Part shown: piece by piece, positions 47,400 through 59,411 of the stretch
How positions within the stretch are numbered: position 1 is the stretch's first letter
Layout of the letters: every line of letters starts with the position of its first letter
From: Metopolophium dirhodum
Lineage: Eukaryota > Arthropoda > Insecta > Hemiptera > Aphididae
Assembly (NCBI RefSeq): GCF_019925205.1
Contig: NC_083565.1
Coordinates: forward strand, 21,418,241-21,482,240
Length of the DNA stretch: 64,000 bases
Direction of reading: 5' to 3'
Notes under the pieces: model-generated
The model's input: the letters and a program-made list of their open reading frames with translations, nothing else
The model's database searches: none
Told to the model about the DNA's origin: nothing
Position numbers and translations under genes: made by a program

Positions 47400-48425
47400 G
47401 ACGTAAAAGTTGACCAACGATGATCACGTGGACGGTAATAATTGGTGACCACCGCTGGCGCAACAGGTGCTGGCGGCGCTCTGGTCAGTGGCACTGGTCG
47501 GGCTGATGAGCACAGAATAACTGTGACAGTAAGATTTGAGTACCCGATGATGTCCACGACGGCCGTGTCAAATGGACAAGTCTGCAGTGGACCCGTAAGA
47601 TGACTTTTACGAGTTCACGTGTGGCAAGTTTGACTCAGAGTCGTCAATGTGGACAACTACGAATTCACGTGCAGTGAGGTAAACTTTATGTTCGCGGACA
47701 GACTGTGGCGGCTCTTGAATGTGCGGTTTGATGGGCATGGACTAGCAACGAATGAAGGACCGGGACTGGGTCAGTGTGGCTGGTTGGAGATCGATGGCGA
47801 AACGTGAAACGGCTCCACGGATACTGGTGTGGTGGACGGACACTGTGTACCGGTTCCGTGGCCTGGACACGCCTATGACGGCACTTTATGGGGGGAGGAG
47901 GGCATTTTCAAAACAGCAATGATATTATTATTTTAGGGGCGGAAAAAATTGTACACGTCAATCACAAAAGCGAATACGTCATGTTGACGTGGACCGCGCG
48001 TCACTGGAGCTCAACCCGGTATACCTTAAACACGTACTGAGCAACAAAAAAAGGCTAAGCTATAATTATACTACTGGAACACGGTATGCCAAAGTTGAAC
48101 TCCGGAAGTCTCTCTGGGTTTGAAGTAGGTACTCCTGACCAAGATGGTTGACGGTGACATACCGATCGGTGAGAGCCAAGACCGTGGCCAAGTTGGTGGC
48201 CGACCACCTGTCCGTAACGTTGAGCGAGTACCTACATCAGCAGGTTAACGCCGTGCACGGATAAGTTGATCGGTGCAATTACGGTAGATGGTTTATTACC
48301 TACTTCTCGTTGTGGTTAGACTATATGGTAGAGATTATTTAGATTCTGTGTTGTTGTTTGCTAAATTATGGTGTATTCGAAACTTTGAGAATCTGCACGT
48401 GCCGGTCAACAAGTCCGAATAGATT
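47400..48425 (+). pseudogene. Broken neprilysin-like (M13 zinc metallopeptidase) copy
   Basis: Neprilysins are type II membrane peptidases that cleave short peptides. Reading + with frame changes gives, in family order: a membrane anchor (QQVLAALWSVALVGLMSTE, 47461-47517); CDSK then VHDGRV; MDKSAVDP-stop-DDFYEFTCGKF (47572-47631), the family's VDPCDDFY(E/Q)(F/Y)(A/T)CG signature with the Cys codon now TAA; GWLEIDGET-stop-NGS (47778-47816), like the GGWPVLEG...WN segment; WTDTVYRFRGL (47833-47865); VDVDRASLELNPVYLKHVL (47983 on); AKVELRKSL; and LSVTLSEYLHQQVNAVH (48208-48258). At least three stops and several frameshifts destroy it. It covers roughly the N-terminal 300-350 residues; the catalytic HExxH half is missing. 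The blocks follow each other without intron-sized gaps, suggesting a retrocopy or a copy of an intron-poor gene. The last PVNKSE segment (to 48425) is less certain. Confidence 0.85.
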
Positions 48426-50231
48426 GGAACCTAACCCTGTCGATAGAATATAGCAAACAATTAGCGGTGGGTAAATCCTTTTCGATAAGTAGACCTTTTG
48501 CTGCCCTCATAATTCCCCCCCCCCCCCAAAAAAAAAAAAATGCTTGGTGAAATTTTCACCCACACCTCTCTTCAGAGGTTACGCGTTCTTCAGTCTTTGA
48601 TTAAAATACCTAAAATATTAAATTGTATTTAAATACCTACTGTCTTTTACAATATGATATAACTATAGAAAATAATAAAAGGAATTATTTCCTATAATAT
48701 TATCTTTATTTTGTCAAATAAATTATGAAAATAATATCGAGAGGTAGTAACTGAATGTGAGTAACGATCTGTGACATAAGTATTTGTTCTCAATAATATT
48801 TTAATTAGTTTAAATGATGACTGATGAGAACGGTCTTTCACAAATGAATAGACTAGCTTATAGTTGGAATACCTATAGTATTGCTATTTTTAAAAATATG
48901 TATAATAAAAGTTCTCTGAAAACTTCTACACTTTTAAATTATCAACCATATTAAAATCAAGTTTCCTAATAGGTAGCAAATAGTCTTACCCAAGTATATA
49001 TTTAGTATTTACCAGATTGGATTATTCTAAGAAAACACGTCGTATTCTATAAATAATTAATAAACCAAGTTGAATCACTATCCACATCAATATTATTTCA
49101 ATATGATGATTCAAAACTGTTTATTTGACCTTTCTTATAGTTTAACCTGATGTGCAAATTTTATCATAAAAATAAATTCCGTTGTCTGATTTTTTAGCGT
49201 TTATTCTCCATTATTATTGTTATTGTTACCATGGTCTTCATCATTGCTTTGTTTATTTCATTCGGCTAATGGGCTATTCGCTCGTCGTTAAATCTAGGGA
49301 AAAAAACAAAACGATTCGCTTAACCACGAAACCGTAATACTTTTCGGCGACAATTAATGATTTTATTTATTAACACAATGAACGCGTCAGTAGAATAATG
49401 TACAAGGGGAGTATTTCGCAATGTTCAATACAACGATTGCATGTAATTGATATTATTTACTCTCGAAATAAAAGGCTTTTGGTAGATACAATAGAACGGA
49501 TTCCCTATGCTGTTCGTGCATGTCCTGTCGGCAGAGACTTTTCTATTAATAGTTATTATCTACTCATTTAATAGTATTTTATTCGAGTATCACCAACTTC
49601 TAGATATATTATAAATCATGCATCTACTTGAATGTATAATATAAACCATAGTTATTATTTACATCTACGAATATGACGTGTAGTCATAATATGCCATGAC
49701 ACTATGTTCGAACTTCGATTTCTTAATTATATTTTCTTTTAAAAACCGTAAACACAAATACATTTTTTTAACCCAAATATTGATTGACGATTTGATTGGA
49801 ATATTGACATCGAGTTCCAGGGCCCATGGTTGGCATACGATATTACATTGTTTGGTTCGTGTTTAGGACTATAATGTTTTTTTTTTTTTTTCCCCAGGAA
49901 CCGTCTATGACGATGCAATGATGGTGCCATTGTTTATTGTTAATTCATTATTATATTATTCACATAATAATATATTGTTTTATAACTAAAATATTAGCTA
50001 AAATATTTTTATTGACAGTAAAATAGTAAATACTTATCGAACATGTCTTATATTCGTAATTTTAATGTTTAAAGAAGAAAATTATTATACACGTTTTGGT
50101 CCAATTAATATTTTAGTTCCGGTTTGGATATATCAAAAGCTATTAATGAACACTTTAAATCGTCTAAACGTACATATTAGTTTTTTTTTTTTTTAATGTT
50201 GATAAAAGTTTGTTTCTAAATCAATTTAAAG
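48426..50231. other. Intergenic or intronic DNA with candidate splice sites
   Basis: C13/A14 tract at 48515-48541. At 49196 an acceptor-like TTTTTTAG is followed by codons for a hydrophobic stretch (FSIIIVIVTMVFIIALFIS). At 49897 a T16-CCCCAG acceptor is followed by GTVYDDAMMVPLF codons in a phase compatible with the exon at 42511-42609. Neither is secure. Confidence 0.25.
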
Positions 50232-50345
50232 GAGTGGCTAAGCAACGCATCTTTTTTAGCTGATCGACAGAATCCACGAGTTTCCACGATTGTCAGTAAT
50301 CCTCAAATGCAGCCATGTGGTGATGGAGTGCACACTGCAGATTAG
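50232..50345 (+). other. Candidate terminal coding exon
   Basis: Acceptor AATTTAAAG ends at 50231. It opens EWLSNASFLADRQNPRVS, then TIVSNPQMQPCGDGVHTAD and TAG at 50343. G+C is near half against a much lower background, and codons look selected. AATAAA at 50518 gives a 3' UTR of about 170 bases. Upstream in the same frame a stop lies close, as expected of an exon. The parent protein is not recognised. The exon needs a phase-0 partner, which the 42511 exon (phase 1) is not, so further exons would lie between. Confidence 0.4.
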
Positions 50346-50517
50346 TGCAAACGTGAACTGATCAGCCAAATAATAGTTTTTACACAAAATGCTACTGTAT
50401 AATAATTAATAATTTCAATTGATTACAATGAGAATGTGAATATGAATGAGAAATGAAAAAAAACTGAAAACTTTATAATAATTTAATTAAAATTATATTT
50501 TATTCGTGTACACATTC

Positions 50518-50523
50518 AATAAA
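50518..50523 (+). terminator. AATAAA poly(A) signal candidate
   Basis: Canonical AATAAA 173 bases after the stop of the candidate terminal exon. Confidence 0.4.
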
Positions 50524-51643
50524 TTACATAACTTCTGTTGGTCGGCGTAAATTAAAAAACATTATTAAAACAATTAAACAATATTGCGTTGTTAAAATAT
50601 TTTTGAGTAGATAATATGCAGTAAGTAATGTTTGCATATATGTTGATTATTTATAATGATATGTATGATGTTTAAAATACAATATCATTACTTAATGAAA
50701 ATAATTGAGTTAAAAACGTTTTCATGAAAATCATGCCTATAAATCGATAAACTTACATTTGAACACAAATAAATAAATAAACAATATATATATAATATAT
50801 TTTACCATCAAATTATCTAATATAGGTACATTCATGTAAAAAAAAATAGATTAAATTTATAAAAAGTTATTGACAAACACTGTGAGACACGCATGTATAC
50901 ATTGATGAACTATTGAACTGTATTATACTATTATATTATATTAACTATTATAAAATTTAAAAATCTATGTGTGTGTATCAGTCATGTTTTAGACCATGAA
51001 ATGTTATATATTATGGTGGTATGTCTAAAACTTTTAGGAATTATAATAAAAACGTGGTATTTTCTTAAAATATGTTAACTTTTTTATTTGTTGCAGCTGT
51101 TCTCTCAAAAACTATGTTTAATATGAATAATTTAAAACACGATAATTGTATGTAATTAACATTTCTTATACATACTTTTTACCCGTTGGTATTTATATTG
51201 GGATAATTTTCTATGAATTTGATGCATAAATGGCACACATCATCAATTTTTTTTTAAATTCACAGCTACCATATTATATTTTTAGACAAAAGTTAAAATC
51301 TAATATAATACCACGATACGACCTATATGTTAATGTAGTGATATAAAAATAATATGTATATCTCGTACATACCAATTTTATTTTTAATTATTTGATCAAA
51401 ATACAATGTTCAGTGACGATAATATTGTGCCCCGCAGTAGATAATTTATTTAATGTTTCTACATTAAATACGAGAGATGGTTGTTAGCAGCAGCAACTAG
51501 TGCGACTATCTGTGTTTCTTATAATACTTCAAACGGAGTGAGCCCTGCGAAACAAAGATTATAATCTTTTTAACTCATTACAATTCCGTTTGCTCGCTGA
51601 GAAAACTCTATCTCGGACACCATTGTCATTTATATCCGTCTCT
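50524..51643. other. A+T-rich intergenic DNA
   Basis: Nothing identified. Confidence 0.45.
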
Positions 51644-51865
51644 TTATTTTACAGAATCGATTAAACAAATTAAAACGATTTCGTCTGGCATCTGGTCGTA
51701 AAAACGTAGATAGATGAAAACTGATTGAACCCCATTAAATTGGTCAGTGGACCATTTAATACGCCATAGGTTGCTCGGGTTCCGCAAAGTAATCCGATAA
51801 AATGTATCCAACCCTAAAATGATTATGGTTCGGTAAGAAAAAAAAAAATTCCGTCCAGAAACCAA
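51644..51865 (-). other. Hypothetical 73-codon ORF
   Basis: GC-richer than its surroundings. Contains TFYRITLRNPSNLWRIKW and ends CLIDSVK, with AATAAA overlapping the stop. A second frame is also open over about 40 codons, which argues for composition rather than coding. No domain recognised. Confidence 0.15.
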
Positions 51866-53083
51866 AAATTACCAATAACCCATACGTGTACCGTACCGGC
51901 GTACTGGTTTCAAATAATCAACGAAAAATGATCAGGAAACGCACACGTTTTTTAAGAATAATATTATAAACTTACGTTTTCCAAGACGTAACGAGAAAAA
52001 AATTAAAACGGACTATGACGGACAGCTGTCTAGTTGTTGTTGTAGGCGTCGAGTGTTGTAGCCTTACTGTAATAAATGACGTGTTAAATTCGGATTAAGT
52101 GAAAAATCATTCGACTTATGCGAATAACGATTATTTGAGCGGAGACCGCCTGTCAGACTGTATTTCTTAAAATATTCTATTAAATATGTATACTCAATGA
52201 CATTATTCATTTATTTTTCCATTAGTAGAACTAATTTTTGTTATTATATATATTACAATTATATATATTATTAAATATTTATGATTATAATTTATTAAGT
52301 CTAATCCAACGTACTGTAAAAATACGTGAATAGGTTCGTTGTTTAAAGAGCACAACATTTATCTAAATATTTTAAAAATTGAATTATATGTATACTAAAT
52401 ATGAATGTTAGTATAATGGCAAAAAGCTCTCCAAGTCCTAAAGACAAATATTTTTTTGAATTTTAAACTTTTTTATAATAGCGTATAACATTTTTTACTA
52501 TCATCTATTGAAAAAAAAAAACTAAAAATATTTACAATTTAAAATGCACTGAAATTAAGCTACAAAATATTTTTAAAATGCAAATTTACATTTTTGATGG
52601 AATTTCTATGCAGGTAAATCTAACTGCGGCAATTCATTATTTTTAATTACAACATAACAACAAAATCGATATTTTCAATTTTGGTTTTAACGTAAATAAA
52701 AACGTTAAAACCCAATTCCCTTCTCTATTATTTTAGTAGTATCTTAAATATATAATATTATTATCATTTGATACAGACCTATATATCGCAACGGCCATAA
52801 ATGTTTAACGGTCACGTTTATAGTACTAAAAATGGCCAACACTTTTTATTCTCGGTAGTCGTTCGACGGACTTGCGTAAAAAATACAAATAAAAATCCCA
52901 GCAAGGTCCGATTTACTCCAGAGATGACCGATAACTTGATACTCAAACGAAACTTTCTAAAACTTTTGTAAATTAAATAACAACACTATACAAGCACAGG
53001 TGCTCCAAGTAACCATTGGTTCCTATACCAACATTTATTTGCAAGTTAGTCTGTTACAGGCTATTAACTATAAATATTGAACT
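51866..53083. other. Intergenic DNA
   Basis: 52000-52160 is CpG-richer and could be a promoter, but no exon is tied to it. Confidence 0.35.
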
Positions 53084-53188
53084 ATGAACCTAAGGATAGT
53101 ACTAACCAAGAGTACTCCTGATCAAAAGAGGCTCACCTACACCGAGAAGCACCACATCAAACACTATTATTCAAAGACGTCATCTTAA
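53084..53188 (+). other. Hypothetical 34-codon ORF
   Basis: MNLRIVLTKSTPDQKRLTYT then EKHHIKHYYSKTSS and TAA. Basic, with codon composition above background. Too short to assign; perhaps a relic. Confidence 0.15.
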
Positions 53189-54374
53189 AAACGTATTTTT
53201 CTATTAGAAACTTTTGAATACTTATTGATTTAAATATTTAATTACTTTCTTAATCCGTCATATTAAGTCTTTGCTAAGAGCTTTATTATTTATTTAGCTT
53301 TATTTAAATATTATTTTATAATCATAAAAACGGTTAAATTAAATGTTACGTAAATTTCAACTTGCAAGCCCTATACATTTTAATCTGTTAAAAAAATACT
53401 TTATTGTGAAAACAATAATTGTTAGTGCCTAAATAAACTATTCTGTTCTTTTCGAAGTGAGAATATGAAAATAAGTTCATATATTTAACATAAGTATATA
53501 ATATTAAATGTTGATTTAATAAGTATAAGTGTATACTTACTTTACGTTTTAAATGAATTCGATTTTTTAGTTACTAGAATAATTACTGTATAAAAAAACA
53601 AATTTATATTCTACTTAATTAACGGTAGGTAGTTAAAATATGGTTTTTTAATGCCTAAGGGTAAAATAATTAGAGCACACAACTGTTGAATTATCAAATA
53701 GATTATTGAAGAATGAAATGAGTATAAAACGATTTTAGCAAATATATATTATGATGTAAATTTCAATAAATGAAATAATATTAAGATAAAAAAATACATA
53801 GTTATAAATATTATTATTCTAGGCGTATGAATATAATAATTATTTTAAAACATCACAGACAATAATATTACATTTCTAATTGTTTGTGTACAGCTTAACA
53901 TTTCATCTACAATTTATTAGCCAGTATTGCAGTTCAAGTTTACAACGAAGACAATATTATGCTAATTCTTAAAATATATTACTATATTAGTTTGATAACT
54001 GCATAGTAAATTTGTTTACATTAATCTGGTAGAACGATGAATGGGAACTCAATTATTTAAATTCAAGAAAATATTTTAACAAATATATAGAGCATAACAT
54101 GCAACATTATTATGTTATAAATGTAGTCATGTAGAGTATAATATAATATGAAGAAATGTTCTAAAACCAATATCGTATGATACACACATGTTACAATGAT
54201 GGATATTATATATTATTTTTATTTTTGAAAGATATTTACAATATATTTTTACGAATAATAAGCAATATGATTAAGAGTATTTATGACTTATATATAGTTA
54301 TGTAAATTAATGATTTAACATGACGTTTGCCATTGATAGCATTACTTATTTTGTACACTTAATAATTAGAGGTG
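53189..54374. other. A+T-rich intergenic DNA
   Basis: Nothing identified up to the poly(A) end of the LINE. Confidence 0.5.
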
Positions 54375-56165
54375 ATTTTTTTTTTTTTGTGAAATAAGTT
54401 GTCAAGTTGCTTATTTAGCAGCTCACAACATAACTTTCATTTAAGACGTCTTGAAAGATTACCGGGAATTGGAGGGACGATTGTGGGTTCGGGTGGGTGG
54501 AAAATACTGCGGCAACGTTTGTATAATAGTTTTGGTTCTTCATGAAAGGATTTCATCTTGAGATACGAAATGTATTGTGTGGTTATAAACGTGGGAAGGG
54601 GCATATTTATTAATTATCTGAGTGCCATATTTAGAAATATTTGAATTTTGATGATATTGGATTTTTTGCATTACCCCAAAGTCGAAGGTCATATGAGTGC
54701 AGTGTTGTGAACCCCTGTCTGTATGCTATACGCAGTATGATATATAGTAATAGTATAATATAGAATAGTGTGTAAGCATATTAATATGTGAACAGGCAGA
54801 GTCACGCGGGCTAAGGGAATTCGCTGTGTGGACAGTTTTGAGCCCGAGCGAGCCCCTACCGTGTCTCGCTGTCTGTATAAGAGTCAGTGTAGTACTGTCA
54901 GACCATCGAGCAGAACTTCTGTTAATCTTTTAAGTCTAATTATTTAAATCTAAGTATTCTGTACAACTGATTATATTAATAAAGTATTAGTGATAACTCA
55001 TACACCACGTATTTCTTATTAGCGAACAAACTCGGTTTTGGAGACGTCCATAACAGCAGACAGCTTTAATCAGGTATTTGTGAATAAAAAGTTTAGTGTT
55101 GATGAGTGTGTATTCATTATTACTGCAAAATATTTTTAGCAAGCGTAGGCGATAATTTAAATGAAGCCTTTTGGATTTTAAGTGAGGGGCCTACGTAAGT
55201 ATATGATTTAATGATAGTCCTAGGTATTCGAACGTGGATGAAATAGGTACCATAACTGTATTATAGATAGACTCATGGTCAAGGAGAAAGTCTGAGTGCA
55301 AATGTAGTCTAGACGGATTTATATTGGTTTATTTTGAACCACCATTCGGTGTACCAATCTTCCATGAGTGTTAAGTGAAGCTATAACCGGATCAGAATTA
55401 ATGGAAATCATGGCCTTGTCGTCTGCGTACTCCAAAATTAGGTTGTTTATACAGTGATCAGAGGCTTATTTTGTGTCATAAAAAAAACAGTGGAGAGTAT
55501 TCTCCCTTGGGGGGACACCAGCTGAAATATTGGCTACAGTTGAGAGTGCATAACCAAATCTAATTTAAAAACGACGATTTGACGGATAAGATTTTATGAT
55601 TTATATATTATGTAAAGGGTCCAAGAATGTTTTAGATTTCAGAATAGGTCATTGATAGGTTAAAACCTTAACGTGTACAGTAATTTTTATTTTCAAGTGA
55701 GTATCATAATATGGCATCTATTACTCTGTATTCTGTGCACTTGTTATATTATAGAGTGGGTAGAGTGGAATCAACATTGAGAATCAAGCAGAATAGAATT
55801 TTCGGAAAGTCCTTGGTGAAATTCGGTACAAGAGAAGTTTCCCCAGAACTAACGTATAGAAGGTATATAGAGTCAAGTGGATTTTAGGCTGGGGGACTAA
55901 AATAATAGGACACAACATCCAAAATATTGGAAAGTAGTGAAGTTTTAATGTGACATTAAATAGTATATGAGTAAGGTGGATAATTACTTTTTTTTGGTAG
56001 ACATCAAGCAACTTTGCCTGTGATGAGATCAAAACCAAGGGATTCATTTTAAGGGTACTTATCAATTAAATATTCAACTTCGCTTAGTGTAAACTGTTAT
56101 ACTGGATGAAAAACCGGAAGTGGATAATTCAGAAACTCAACGCACATTCTTAATTATGTTGTTTT
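54375..56165 (-). mobile_element. Decayed Jockey-like LINE, 5'-truncated
   Basis: Non-LTR retrotransposon reading right to left. Conceptual translation with several frame changes shows reverse-transcriptase landmarks in order: FLNSPLP..EVEYLIDKYPLK (56130-56030); KLHYFPIFW then IILVPQPK (around 55920-55870), the 'W..a.iipipKpgk' region; SAGVPQG(R)ILS (about 55530-55500); EYADDKAMISINSDP (YADD at 55418-55429, catalytic residues kept); WYTEWWFKINQYKS; a FEYLGLSLN thumb segment; and after the LTR insertion SHVYNHTIH, then basic PGN-type C-terminal remnants. It ends in an A13 tail at 54376-54388 on the - strand. Frameshifts and stops make it dead. The order and motifs fit the Jockey clade; clade placement is from memory. 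Confidence 0.85.
54703..55055 (+). mobile_element. Solo LTR, 353 bp, with 4-bp duplication
   Basis: Begins TGTTGTGAAC and ends GTCCATAACA, so TG...CA with short imperfect inverted ends. It is flanked by GCAG on both sides (54699-54702 and 55056-55059). Inside are a TATAA (54876-54880), an initiator-like TCAGTGTAG and AATAAA near 54980, all in + orientation as in an LTR with promoter and poly(A) signal. A 4-bp duplication suits Ty3/Gypsy-type integrases. It interrupts the LINE, whose frame resumes on either side, so it is younger than the LINE. Confidence 0.9.
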
Positions 56166-58324
56166 GAATCATGCATTTTTCTTAACGCCATTACTACAAT
56201 ATTATTTTGTAATTTAAAATATTTGTTCTACTTATAATATAATAATATAATATTGTGCCTTGAATAGTCAAATTTAAAAAAAACAATAATACATTACAAG
56301 TAAATGTAGGTAACTAAATTATTCATAATATTATTATAAAATATATTATTGAAGATTAAAAAGTAAATAAAACAATACATACTCGTATAGTGTGTTTACT
56401 TTAATTTACAAAGAATATTTTATGAGGACGCCATAATAAAAGCTCGCATGTGTTGTATCCGTCATAGAAACGTACAATATACTCAATTTGTGTTCAGCAG
56501 TTCCAATTAATGTATAACATAAAATACTCTAATAATAGAGTGAAATTAATGTTATATTATCAAACTCAAAGGCAAGAATTTTAGGTATCTATGTTTTATT
56601 AGGTACCTACGAGTTTTGTTGATATTTAATTATTTTAAGTAGGTTATGTGTATATTATAAAATACCACAATTTAAAAAATACTTATTCATAACTCTCTTA
56701 AAAATTAAAATAACGTAAAAAACCAACGAGAAACCCAAAATCATGTTTTTTACCAATTAAAACAAAATTCTTCGGAAGTTATTTTTACGGGAATTCAATA
56801 AAAAAAGTTAAGCGCGGAGCTACAAGAATTTTTATGAGCAGTTAGAGTTCAAATTTTGATGACGCTATATTCAAACGTATATTAATGATTTTTAAGGTTT
56901 TATTTTTAAACGATTTGTGGTGTATGGTTATTATTCAAAAAATATTTATCGCAGACACATGCAAACTTCCAGCATTACTTATATTATCATTTTATATACC
57001 AACAAAATTCACTTTCAAATTATTTAGACTAATATTAAGCTATGCATCCCAATCGTAGATACTTTAAATGTTCATATCTACAAATATAGAAATTTCTATA
57101 GGCATACTTATTTGTTATAAGCTATTACCATATTGATTTTCGACGAAATTCATTAAAATCAGAAAAATTTACAATTATTTTGTCGTTAAAAATCCATACA
57201 TTTTTCACTCTCAATACAAGGTTCCTTCATAAGTTGATCTTCTCCAAACATTCTAAAAATATCGAAAATACGTCACATAGGCGCAATTTTTTTTTTATAC
57301 AGACACTGTCAAAAATGTAATTTTGATGAAATTTTAAAATCACATGCATAATAACGGTTTTAGTTATGATGTTGTAATTCAAAAATTATACTTTTACTTT
57401 TATGACTTGAACACTGTCAATAAGTTTCAAAATATTAGCTTTAATTTGATAACATGCGACGAATTATTATTCAAACAAGAAATTGGATTATTTTCTATTG
57501 CAAAATAATTGGTAGTTAGAGGAAGTGAAAGCAGTGAAGATTACATAATACAGACTTCATTATACTAGGTTTTGAAACGTTCATCGCTTGATGTCGGAAA
57601 ACAAATTAAATTTAGTGAACTAAATGATTTCGAAGGATGTAATTTTTTTTTTCTATAATTCAGGTAATTCAACGACTTAATTTGATTTGACCATGATTTA
57701 TGCGATTTGCTCCGTAGTTGATTTGATTTAACGTTAAATTGCTTAAAGAGAATGACGGGGAAGAGATGGCATTAACAAAAAAAATACAACAACTCTGTTT
57801 TTCACAATGCACAGTGACAACTAATTGATTACGTTTTCAATTGCGTGTTGCTTTCTGTTGGCCTAGGTGGGAGTTTCTGTGTGTGTTTTATTGTTTTAAT
57901 TTAACTTCCTTTCTTTTATCCTTATTCTAACCCTATTCAATTCTGGCAACCATTGAACTATCACAGTATATATAATAATATATGTGTGTATAGCTGTATA
58001 ATATTATTGATGTACACATATTACACAGTCGTGTGTACATTCGAAGTTTTCATTGTAATCTTGTTGATCTACGATTGACTGTGATGAACGAGCAATTTAT
58101 TATTGAATTTATTTTTAAACAATTTTCATTATTTTACGAAACGGTTTTTTTTTTTTTTGGAATTATTTTTTATCAGTGCCTCAATTACGTCAAGGTTGTT
58201 GGCTTACAATATTTACAACAGTAATATATATATAAGTTTACATCATGAGATTAAAGATTATATAATTATCGAATTGTACTATATACTATAGAGTGCCTAC
58301 TACCTATATACAAATGAATAAGAA
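56166..58324. other. Intergenic DNA with weak repeat A-like stretches
   Basis: 56800-57440 contains diverged words of the repeat A type ('agttcaaattttgatgac', 'ttttttttatacagacactg') but no clear end. 58033-58291 has two overlapping low-complexity frames around a T14 tract that are not genes. Confidence 0.4.
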
Positions 58325-58625
58325 AAAAATAAAATAAATTTGATAACATTATATAATTTAGTAATTTTTAAGAGTTTTATGATTTTTTTGATATTTTTTT
58401 GGTCAGGTTCAAATGCTTCGTATAAGTGTTCAGGTATATTTAAGATTGTTTTGGTAGCTAAATTGTTGCGATAGTAGAATAAGATATGTTTGACGGTCAG
58501 AGCTTCCTTCTCCTCAAGTTAAGCACTGACTTACTTCTTCATATCTCATAACTTGTCTCATAAGGTAGTCGCGTGTTAGAAAAGTATGTCCCATTCTTAG
58601 CCTTTGATTATGAAACGTTCTTAGG
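58325..58625 (-). mobile_element. 3' end of a second LINE (RNase H / C-terminal region)
   Basis: On the - strand RLRMGHTFLTRDYLM (from about 58605) is the family's RLRxGHTxLTHxyL segment. After a stop and frame change follows EALTVKHILFYYRN, matching LTVEHIL, then NIPEHLYEAFEPDQKNIKK and a Lys/Ile-rich tail. Such C-termini occur in I/R1/Loa-type LINEs. Everything upstream is missing, the usual 5' truncation. It differs from the Jockey-like element at 54.4-56.2 kb. Confidence 0.75.
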
Positions 58626-59248
58626 TTATCATAATATTAAAGTTTTAAATAGTTTGATTATTAAAATAGGTTTAAAAAGAGTTAATTCAAGTTAATCTTA
58701 AAATTCTTTAAAATAATCAGATATATTATTATACTTGTTAGTTGTTAGTAATATACTCAACATGTTATTATGAATTTATTTCTAACCTATATATTCTGTA
58801 AGATACTCTATATTTTCTTTGTTTGTGTTTATATACACTTTTACAATATATTTATAATATACATTGTTAGAATACTTACTAGGTACTGAAAAAAATATAA
58901 ACGTCTAGACAATGGTAAGATACGGTTAAGAACAATGCCATGAATCATTGTGCTGAATATAGATATTATATTTAAATAACATAATATATTTTTCTTTATA
59001 TTTAAAATAAAATAATTTTTTTGATACCCATATGATACTTTATTTTTAAAATATATGTCAAACGCTTCATTAAAAATATAATTACTGAATATTCCATACT
59101 AATATAGAAAATCACAAACGTAAAATGCATTTTGGCTTTTATATTTTCTGCAATTTATTCAGAAATGAATAAAGGAAACTTTTAAATGAATTGCATTTCG
59201 CAAGCTTTTCACGTTTCATATTTAAAAATTCAAATAAGATGTAATATA
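58626..59248. other. A+T-rich intergenic DNA
   Basis: Nothing identified. Confidence 0.5.
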
Positions 59249-59411
59249 AGACATTTTATCATCATCTATATTCTTAATTGTTATTTACTTTACTACAAGA
59301 ACCTTTAAAATTAAAATTTTATAAAGTATAGGTGTATGAGACATTTTATCAGCATTTATATTCTTAATTTTTATTTAACTTGACTACAATAACCTTAAAA
59401 ATTAAAATAGT
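59249..59411. repeat. Tandem duplication, 90-base unit
   Basis: 'agacattttatcatcatcta' at 59249 recurs as 'agacattttatcagcattta' at 59339, and the units match over about 72 bases ('tattcttaatt..tattta', 'ctttaaaattaaaat'). Confidence 0.8.

Noticed and set aside
47306..47557. - strand frame over the neprilysin relic
   Set aside because: Antisense shadow of the pseudogene's N-terminal part.
55784..56065. 93-codon - strand frame as a separate gene
   Set aside because: Part of the decayed LINE reverse transcriptase.
58033..58291. Two overlapping frames around a T14 tract
   Set aside because: Both run through the homopolymer and read as Phe/Leu/Ile strings; no gene features.
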